Shown here piece after piece: positions 1 through 4,579 of a DNA stretch of 7,177 nt. Origin of the DNA: an uncultured bacterium. GTDB lineage: Bacteria > Bacillota > Clostridia > Lachnospirales > Lachnospiraceae. The translations under genes were made by a program, and so were the position numbers. The stretch lies in contig CAMNLO010000078.1 of assembly GCA_946543095.1 (NCBI GenBank), positions 1-7,177 of the forward strand. The letters run 5' to 3'. Below the pieces are notes generated by a model. That model was given only the letters and a program-made list of their open reading frames with translations. It searched no databases and was not told where the DNA came from. Numbering within the stretch: the first letter of the stretch is position 1; every line of letters starts with the position of its first letter.

Positions 1-1
1 C

Positions 2-751
2 AGAACCCTGCTGCTTCTCAAAACGGCGGGAGACGGCATTGCGGAGGCTGTGGACATCAGTACGGAGGCCATGGAGCGGCTGAAGGAGGACGGAAAGCTG
101 GCGGACACAGGGGATCTGATCCGTTACATCCGCATTTTCAGCGCGCTCTCCGATGATCTCAGGTTTTCCACCCAGAAACGGGTGCAGCTGGAGGTGGCGC
201 TGATCCGGCTCTGCGAACCCCGGATGGAACGGGACGAGGAGTCCCTTCTGGCAAGGCTCTCCCTTCTGGAGAAGCAGCTGAAGGAGCTTTCCGAGAGACC
301 CGTAACCCAGAAGGTGGTGCAGGTGCTGAAGACGGAAGGGGCTAAAGTCCAGGGCGCTCCGGCAGAAAAAAAGGAAAGGCCGAAGCTGAAAAAGGCTCCG
401 CCGGAGGCTGTGAAGAAGCTGGTGGGGAACTGGGGACGCGCCGTAGATGCGTTTCCGGAATGGTTCAAATTCTATCTGAAGAAAGGGCAATGCGGGATCG
501 ATCCCGAAGGAAGGCTTACTCTGGCCTATCCCGGGGATGACAAAATGTCTCTGCCAAAGGTTCAGGAACGCAGGGAATATGTGGAAAAAACGCTCTCGGA
601 GTTCATCGGGGGCGAAGTGGAGCTGAACATCCTTATGTTGGGAGAAAACGAATCCCTTGAGGACCACTGCGTCAGCACAGAGGAGCTCTTTCTGGAAAAA
701 GTGTCGGACATGGGCGGCGATCTGACGGGAGTGGATATCGTAAGCGAATAA
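2..751 (+). CDS. dnaX: DNA polymerase III subunit gamma/tau, C-terminal part (5'-truncated by window edge)
   Basis: This is the 3' part of the clamp-loader ATPase gene; the tau subunit loads the sliding clamp and tethers polymerase and helicase at the replication fork. The frame is open from base 2 with no start signal, so the N-terminal ATPase domains lie outside the window; the GTG at 50 is an internal codon. The visible 249 residues begin with a helical stretch typical of clamp-loader domain III (RTLLLLKTAGDGIAEAVDIS, later FSTQKRVQLEVALIRLCEP). A short coiled-coil-like segment (ESLLARLSLLEKQLKEL), a Lys/Ala/Pro-rich linker (about residues 110-140 of the visible part) and a C-terminal tau-type domain (VGNWGRAVDAFPEWFKFYLKKG) follow. 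ybaB starts 13 bases after the stop, and ybaB and recR downstream form the classic dnaX-ybaB-recR order, which supports the call strongly. The linker carries an A7 run with an in-phase slippery heptamer, reported as a finding. Confidence 0.93.
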   Translation, partial: RTLLLLKTAGDGIAEAVDISTEAMERLKEDGKLADTGDLIRYIRIFSALSDDLRFSTQKRVQLEVALIRLCEPRMERDEESLLARLSLLEKQLKELSERPVTQKVVQVLKTEGAKVQGAPAEKKERPKLKKAPPEAVKKLVGNWGRAVDAFPEWFKFYLKKGQCGIDPEGRLTLAYPGDDKMSLPKVQERREYVEKTLSEFIGGEVELNILMLGENESLEDHCVSTEELFLEKVSDMGGDLTGVDIVSE

Positions 752-764
752 AAAGGAGATTTCA

Positions 765-1097
765 ATGGCAAAAAGGGGCGGTTTTCCCGGCGGTATGCCC
801 GGGAACATGAACAATCTGATGAAACAGGCCCAGCGGATGCAGAGAAAGCTGGAGGAGGGCCAGAAGGCTCTTTCGGAGAAGGAGTTTAAGGCCACAGCCG
901 GCGGCGGTGCCGTAGAGGTGATCCTCACCGGCGAGAAAACGGTAAAGAGTGTTAAGATCTCTCCCGAAGCAGCGGATCCCGAGGAAGTGGAGATGCTGGA
1001 GGAGATGCTGATCACAGCATTAAACGACGCCATGGAGCAGATCAATAAGGAAAGCGAAGCCCTGATGGGAGGCGGCTTGGGAGGGATGCCCTTCTAA
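765..1097 (+). CDS. ybaB: YbaB/EbfC family nucleoid-associated DNA-binding protein
   Basis: This is a 110-residue protein of the YbaB/EbfC family, small homodimeric DNA-binding proteins that coat the nucleoid. The length is normal for the family. Recognisable features are the Gly/Met-rich N-terminus (GGFPGGMPGNMNNLMKQAQ), the amphipathic helix with the pattern MKQAQRMQRKLEEGQ, the beta segments FKATAGGGAVEVILTGEKTVKSVKISPE, and the C-terminal helix ending in a Gly/Met tail (EALMGGGLGGMPF). The ATG at 765 is preceded by AAGGAG with good spacing. It lies 13 bases after dnaX and its TAA stop directly abuts the recR ATG, so the three genes are almost certainly co-transcribed. The gene is usually paired with recR in bacteria and a recombination-linked role has been proposed; the sequence itself shows only the family and the context. 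Confidence 0.95.
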   Translation: MAKRGGFPGGMPGNMNNLMKQAQRMQRKLEEGQKALSEKEFKATAGGGAVEVILTGEKTVKSVKISPEAADPEEVEMLEEMLITALNDAMEQINKESEALMGGGLGGMPF

Positions 1098-1694
1098 ATG
1101 GAGGCCTACAGCACTCATCTCACAAGCCTGATGGAGGAGCTTTCCGCGCTGCCGGGGATCGGAAAGAAAAGCGCCGAGCGGATGGCGTTTTTTCTTGTGG
1201 GGCTGCCGGAGCAAAGGGTGAAGCGCCTGACGGATGCCATCACCTCTGCAAAGCAGAATATCCGCTACTGCCGGATCTGCCAGAATTTCTCGGATGAGGA
1301 GATCTGTCCCATCTGCGCAAAGGAAGGCCGGGACAAGGGAAAGATCATGGTGGTGGAGACCCCCAGGGATCTGGCCGCCTATGAAAGGACAGGCAAGTAC
1401 GAGGGAGTCTATCATGTGCTCCACGGAGCCATTTCCCCAATGCTGGGCATCGGTCCCAAGGATATCCGTTTAAAGGAACTGATCACCAGGCTGGAGGGGA
1501 ATGTGGAGGAGGTGATCCTGGCCACCGGCTCAAGCCTTGAGGGGGAAACCACCGCCATGTATATCGCGAAGCTGGTGAAGCCTGCGGGGATCAGGGTCTC
1601 CCGGATCGCCAGCGGCGTTCCCGTGGGAGGAGAGCTGGAAAACATCGATGAGGTCACGCTTTTGCGTGCTCTGGAAGGAAGGATTGAACTTTGA
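1098..1694 (+). CDS. recR: Recombination mediator protein RecR
   Basis: RecR works with RecO, and with RecF in gap repair, to load RecA onto SSB-coated single-stranded DNA. The 198-residue length is standard. Family landmarks appear in order: a helix-hairpin-helix (LPGIGKKSAERMAF, residues 18-31), a four-cysteine zinc site (C58, C61, C70, C73), a Toprim domain (about 80-175) with the acidic motif VVETPRDLAAYE around E87, and the conserved C-terminal segment GVPVGGELENIDEVTLLRAL (173-192). No key residue is missing. The ATG abuts the ybaB stop with no spacing; its purine-rich GGGAGGG lies inside the ybaB coding end about 12 bases upstream, so translation is probably coupled to ybaB. The last codons and the TGA stop form the left arm of a long inverted repeat (1684-1729). 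Confidence 0.97.
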   Translation: MEAYSTHLTSLMEELSALPGIGKKSAERMAFFLVGLPEQRVKRLTDAITSAKQNIRYCRICQNFSDEEICPICAKEGRDKGKIMVVETPRDLAAYERTGKYEGVYHVLHGAISPMLGIGPKDIRLKELITRLEGNVEEVILATGSSLEGETTAMYIAKLVKPAGIRVSRIASGVPVGGELENIDEVTLLRALEGRIEL

Positions 1695-1802
1695 ACATTC
1701 AGCTTGTCAGCTGAATGCTCAAAGTTCAACCGAAGAATCCGCATTCGCGGATTCTTCACAAGTTTGGAAAAACAGCGAAGCAGTGCCTGTGCGTTGTTTT
1801 TC
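1684..1802 (+). repeat. Array of three consecutive hairpins between recR and the next gene
   Basis: Three inverted repeats follow one another. Hairpin A pairs 1684-1703 with 1710-1729 (20 positions, one A.C mismatch at 1695/1718, loop TTGTCA). Hairpin B pairs 1732-1742 with 1747-1757 perfectly (11 bp, loop ATTC). Hairpin C pairs 1767-1777 with 1792-1802 (11 bp including one G.U, 14-nt loop). Hairpin A contains the recR stop codon. None is followed by a T tract, so they do not look like intrinsic terminators. The array ends 10 bases before the GGAGG of the next gene. Possible roles are mRNA processing or stabilisation, a REP-like interspersed repeat, or a protein-binding site; the sequence alone does not decide. 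Confidence 0.8.
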
Positions 1803-1824
1803 AGGAACGCCCGGAGGGATGTCA

Positions 1825-3012
1825 TTGGCGGATATCTATAAATATGAAAAACCGAAGCACAGTGCCACAAAGGAGGCGCTGCGCAGTATATTTCTGCACC
1901 GGTTCCAGCTGATCTACAGAGGGCTGATTCTTCTTGCGATCCTCATTGTGTCCGGCATTATCATCTACCGCAGCTATCTGCTGAAGGAATACGACGGCTA
2001 CGAGGTAGTCTCCTTTGCCCAGAGGGAAGCCATTCCCGGCACCATACACCGGAGGCTGGGGGACAGCATCCTGGTGTACAGCAAGGACGGCGCCCACGGC
2101 GTGGATGCCAGAGGAGAAAAGCTGTGGGATGTGACCTTTGAGCTGCAGGACCCCAGGGCCGCGGTCAGCGGCGGCTGTGCCGCACTCTATGACGAGAACG
2201 GCCGGGCCATCTATCTGGTGAACGAAAAGGAAGTGCTGGGAGAGATCAGGACAACGCTCCCCATCCGGAATGCCGCCGTGTCCGAAAACGGTATTGTCTC
2301 TGCCCTGGAGATCGACGGGGAGACCACCTGGATCTATGTTTACAACGCAGCAGGCGAGGAACTGGTGGGCTTCAGGACCAGTATGTCAGGCAGCGGCTAT
2401 CCTCTGGCCATCGCCCTGTCTCCGGATGCCTCTTTGTTTGCCGTCAGCTATCTCTACGCAGACAGGGGAGAATTCAGGACCAGCGTCAGCTTCTATAATT
2501 TCGGCGAGGTGGGGCAGAACTACACGGACCGCTATGTTTCCGGCTACGACTATATCGGCCGGGTGGTGCCTATGATCGGCTTTTTAAGCAGCGATACCAT
2601 ATATGCGCTGTCCGACGACAGGCTGATGATCTACAACGGCAGCGAGATCCCGGTGAGCAAAACGGAGATCTTCCTGCAGGACCGGATCATTTCCGCCTAT
2701 GTCAGCGGGGGCTATGTGAACCTGGTGTTCTCCGATACCTCCGGCCAGGCGAAATACCGGCTGGAGACCTACGGGCAGGAGGGAGAGAAGAGCAGCAGCG
2801 TCCTGTTGGACATTGACTACACGGATATTGTGACGGGGAACGGCAGCCTGATGGCCTACAACAGCACGGAATGCCGGGTGTTCAGCCTTTCCGGCCGGAA
2901 GAAGCTCTCCGCCACCTTCAATTCCCCGGTGCTTTTGGCGTCTCCCAGAGGCAGAGGCTACCGCTACACTCTGGTGACCTCCAAGGGGATCGAGACCATG
3001 AGACTGAATTAA
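1825..3012 (+). CDS. Single-pass membrane protein with predicted extracytoplasmic beta-propeller (DUF5711-like), unknown function
   Basis: No characterised function is recognised. The protein has a basic cytoplasmic N-terminus, one transmembrane segment at about residues 33-48 (GLILLAILIVSGIIIY), then about 345 residues of beta-rich sequence with repeated blade-like motifs (SILVYSKDGAHGVDARGEKLW, AALYDENGRAIYLVNEKEV, IYALSDDRLMIYNGSEI, LMAYNSTECRVFSLSGRKKL). This suggests a PQQ/WD40-like propeller outside the membrane. The arrangement and neighbourhood resemble the clostridial DUF5711 family, named from memory. The start chosen is TTG at 1825, because GGAGG at 1813-1817 sits 7 bases upstream; ATG at 1819 is in frame but leaves only one base of spacing. 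The resulting protein is 395 residues. Reading further upstream would run through the recR hairpins and is unlikely. No convincing promoter precedes it, so it is probably read from the dnaX operon, and a terminator follows directly. Confidence 0.8.
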   Translation: MADIYKYEKPKHSATKEALRSIFLHRFQLIYRGLILLAILIVSGIIIYRSYLLKEYDGYEVVSFAQREAIPGTIHRRLGDSILVYSKDGAHGVDARGEKLWDVTFELQDPRAAVSGGCAALYDENGRAIYLVNEKEVLGEIRTTLPIRNAAVSENGIVSALEIDGETTWIYVYNAAGEELVGFRTSMSGSGYPLAIALSPDASLFAVSYLYADRGEFRTSVSFYNFGEVGQNYTDRYVSGYDYIGRVVPMIGFLSSDTIYALSDDRLMIYNGSEIPVSKTEIFLQDRIISAYVSGGYVNLVFSDTSGQAKYRLETYGQEGEKSSSVLLDIDYTDIVTGNGSLMAYNSTECRVFSLSGRKKLSATFNSPVLLASPRGRGYRYTLVTSKGIETMRLN

Positions 3013-3025
3013 ATAATCCGTCACT

Positions 3026-3070
3026 GTTCGGGATCCGGCGAAGGCTCCGGGATCCCGAATTATTTTTTTT
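3026..3070 (+). terminator. Rho-independent terminator
   Basis: A GC-rich stem pairs TTCGGGATCC (3027-3036) with GGATCCCGAA (3050-3059), ten perfect base pairs, with two further GG/CC pairs possible inward across a one-base bulge. It is followed within a few bases by eight consecutive T residues (3063-3070). It sits 14 bases after the stop of the propeller gene and closes the dnaX-ybaB-recR unit, isolating the operon downstream. Confidence 0.93.
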
Positions 3071-3072
3071 AC

Positions 3073-3095
3073 GTGTACTACTTGACATAATACAC
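3073..3095 (+). promoter_or_regulatory. YtrA-type operator, GTGTA-N13-TACAC, overlapping the -35 box
   Basis: GTGTA (3073-3077) and TACAC (3091-3095) form an inverted repeat separated by exactly 13 bases that include the whole TTGACA box. Established knowledge, recalled from work on Bacillus subtilis YtrA: the operator there is AGTGTA-N13-TACACT. Here the outermost bases differ (C and A) but the core and spacing are identical. As the first gene downstream encodes a YtrA-like GntR regulator, autorepression by blocking RNA polymerase at the -35 box is the natural inference. Confidence 0.7.
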
Positions 3096-3111
3096 ACAGG
3101 GATGTTAGGAT
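3082..3111 (+). promoter_or_regulatory. Sigma-A-type promoter of the gntR-ABC operon
   Basis: A perfect -35 box TTGACA (3082-3087) is followed after 18 bases by TAGGAT (3106-3111, 4 of 6 to TATAAT). A TGT directly upstream of the -10 box (3103-3105) provides an extended -10 element. It lies immediately after the terminator and reads toward gntR. The start point would be near 3118, leaving a leader of about 170 nt. Confidence 0.75.
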
Positions 3112-3154
3112 ACAGAAGTCGACATAATGCTGAGATGGGATCGGAATGTGAGGA

Positions 3155-3275
3155 AGTTTGAAAGAACTGCTCGATAGCATTTCTTTCAAACTCCAAATCG
3201 GTGCCGAAGCGTCACCGATTTGAATCGCATCGGCGAATCTGACATTCGCCTCGCGTTTCCTTCGCTGCGCTTCGG
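3155..3275 (+). promoter_or_regulatory. Structured 5' leader of the gntR operon: three hairpins and a possible pseudoknot
   Basis: Hairpin 1 pairs 3155-3171 with 3176-3192 (17 positions, one C.T mismatch, loop CGAT). Hairpin 2 pairs 3194-3203 with 3213-3222 (10 perfect bp, loop CCGAAGCGT). Hairpin 3 pairs 3232-3238 with 3244-3250 (7 perfect bp, loop CTGAC). The loop bases CCGAAGCG of hairpin 2 (3204-3211) are perfectly complementary to CGCTTCGG at 3268-3275, which ends 4 bases before the GGAGG of gntR. This would be an H-type pseudoknot enclosing hairpin 3. No known riboswitch class is recognised. The structure could control translation of gntR or stabilise the mRNA, or could be an interspersed repeat of no regulatory effect. 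Confidence 0.6.
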
Positions 3276-3288
3276 AATTGGAGGAAAT

Positions 3289-3681
3289 ATGATATTTCTG
3301 GATTACAGGGATCCGAGACCCGTGTATGAACAGATCGTATCCCGCATCAGGGAGCTGGTGGAGGCAGGAGGCCTTTCGGAAAACGAGCGGCTTCCCTCCG
3401 TCAGACAGCTGGCCATCGACCTGGGGGTGAACCCCAATACGGTGCAGAAGGCCTACGCGGAGCTGGAGCGGCAGGGATATCTCTACACGGTGAAGGGCAG
3501 GGGCAATTTTGTTTCCTACGGGGAGGAGTTGAAGGAGAAACGGCGTATGGACAAGAAGGATGCGTTTATTCAGGCTGCCGAAGAGGCCATGAAGGCAGGG
3601 ATCACCGGGCAGGAGCTGAAGCAGGAGCTGGAGCGGCTTTCAGGGGACGAAAAGACCGGCATTGGAGGAAAACATGATTGA
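3289..3681 (+). CDS. GntR family transcriptional regulator, YtrA subfamily
   Basis: This is a 130-residue regulator. Residues about 10-77 form the GntR winged helix (PVYEQIVSRIRELVEAG, LPSVRQLAIDLGVNPNTVQK, AYAELERQGYLYTVKGRGNFV), with the N-terminal signature DYRDPRPVYEQI common in this subfamily. After it comes only a short helical tail (about 83-118, likely dimerisation), and no large effector domain, which is the hallmark of the YtrA subfamily. The start chosen is ATG at 3289, with GGAGG at 3280-3284; the spacing of 4 bases is short. An in-frame extension to TTG 3220 has no ribosome binding site and would cross the leader hairpins. The stop overlaps the next start by 8 bases. YtrA-type repressors typically control their own ABC operon, and a matching operator lies upstream. 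The ligand is unknown; by analogy the signal may be envelope stress. Confidence 0.92.
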   Translation: MIFLDYRDPRPVYEQIVSRIRELVEAGGLSENERLPSVRQLAIDLGVNPNTVQKAYAELERQGYLYTVKGRGNFVSYGEELKEKRRMDKKDAFIQAAEEAMKAGITGQELKQELERLSGDEKTGIGGKHD

Positions 3682-4579
3682 GATCAAAAACATCAGCAAG
3701 TCCTTTGACGGCTTTGCGGCTGTGACGGACTTAAGCCTGAATATCAAAGAAGGTCAGGTCTTCGGGATGATCGGCACCAACGGCGCCGGGAAAAGCACGG
3801 TGCTGCGCATGATGAGCGGAGTGCTGAAGCAGGACGCAGGGGAGATCCTTGTGGACGGGGAACCGGTATTTGAGCATCCGTCAGTGAAGCGGAGCTTTTA
3901 TTTCATAGCGGATGAGCCCTATTTCTTCGGCACCGGAAATCCTGGAGATATGGAGGACTACGCAGCCCATATCTATCCGGATTTCGACAGGGAGGGCTTT
4001 GAGAAGCTGCTTACCACCTTTGAGCTGGATCCCAAGCGGAAGATCTCCACCTTTTCCAAGGGCATGAAAAAACAGCTGTCCATTCTTTTGGGGCTTTCGG
4101 CAAACACAAAGTATCTCTATCTGGATGAGACCTTTGACGGCCTGGATCCGGTGATGCGCCAGGGAGTGAAGGCGTTGTTTGCCGCGGAGATCGACAAAAG
4201 AGGCCTGACCCCCATCATTGCCAGCCACAATTTAAGGGAGCTGGAGGATATCTGCGACACCGTGGGTCTTCTGCACAAGGGCGGGGTGCTTCTGGAGAAG
4301 GATCTGGAGGAATTAAAGGAGAGTGTTCAGAAGCTGCAGGCGGTGTTCTCCGAGGAGGATGCGGCCATGGAGATCAAAGGGAAGCTGAACATCATCAAAG
4401 AGGAATGCCGCGGACGCCTGCGGACCTGGACTGTCCGGGGAAGCAGGGAGGAGACGGAGCGGATCGTCAGGGAGGCGGCCCCCATCTATTATGAATTGCT
4501 GCCCCTGACCCTGGAAGAGATCTTTATATCGGAAACGGAGGTGATCGGCTATGACGTCAAGCGTCTTATTCTTGAATAG
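3674..4579 (+). CDS. ABC transporter ATP-binding protein (YtrB/BcrA-like)
   Basis: This is the nucleotide-binding subunit that would power the permease encoded next. The start is ATG at 3674, five bases after GGAGG, overlapping the gntR stop; TTG at 3662 is rejected because it would precede that site. The protein is 301 residues. Visible motifs: Walker A GTNGAGKST (34-42), signature FSKGMKKQL (127-135) in the form common to this subgroup in place of LSGGQ, Walker B YLYLDE with catalytic E152, D-loop GLD (156-158) and switch histidine H185 in ASHN. The Q-loop position reads IADEPYFF, apparently Asp80 in place of Gln. Residues after about 215 form an accessory C-terminal domain as in drug or bacitracin exporter ATPases. 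The gene overlaps the permease by 29 bases, pointing to coupled translation. Export is inferred from the family and the absence of a substrate-binding protein. Confidence 0.93.
   Translation: MIEIKNISKSFDGFAAVTDLSLNIKEGQVFGMIGTNGAGKSTVLRMMSGVLKQDAGEILVDGEPVFEHPSVKRSFYFIADEPYFFGTGNPGDMEDYAAHIYPDFDREGFEKLLTTFELDPKRKISTFSKGMKKQLSILLGLSANTKYLYLDETFDGLDPVMRQGVKALFAAEIDKRGLTPIIASHNLRELEDICDTVGLLHKGGVLLEKDLEELKESVQKLQAVFSEEDAAMEIKGKLNIIKEECRGRLRTWTVRGSREETERIVREAAPIYYELLPLTLEEIFISETEVIGYDVKRLILE

Noticed and set aside
1684..1729. Long recR-end hairpin as an intrinsic terminator.
   Set aside because: The stem is not followed by a T run in either direction that would fit a rho-independent terminator.
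1648..1824. In-frame upstream extension of the propeller gene overlapping recR.
   Set aside because: It overlaps the recR 3' end by 47 bases, runs through the hairpin array, has no ribosome binding site, and its residues look unlike protein sequence.
3127..3177. Sixteen-codon leader peptide (MLRWDRNVRKFERTAR) ending in the loop of hairpin 1.
   Set aside because: No Shine-Dalgarno sequence in the transcribed part and no terminator/antiterminator pair downstream; kept only as a remote possibility.
2584..3189. Long open frame on the minus strand (201 codons).
   Set aside because: It is antisense to the propeller gene and crosses the terminator and promoter; composition is that of a GC-rich shadow frame with no domain.
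3220..3288. Upstream TTG start for the GntR regulator.
   Set aside because: It begins inside leader hairpin 2, lacks a ribosome site, and the family N-terminus starts at MIFLDYRDPRPVYEQI.
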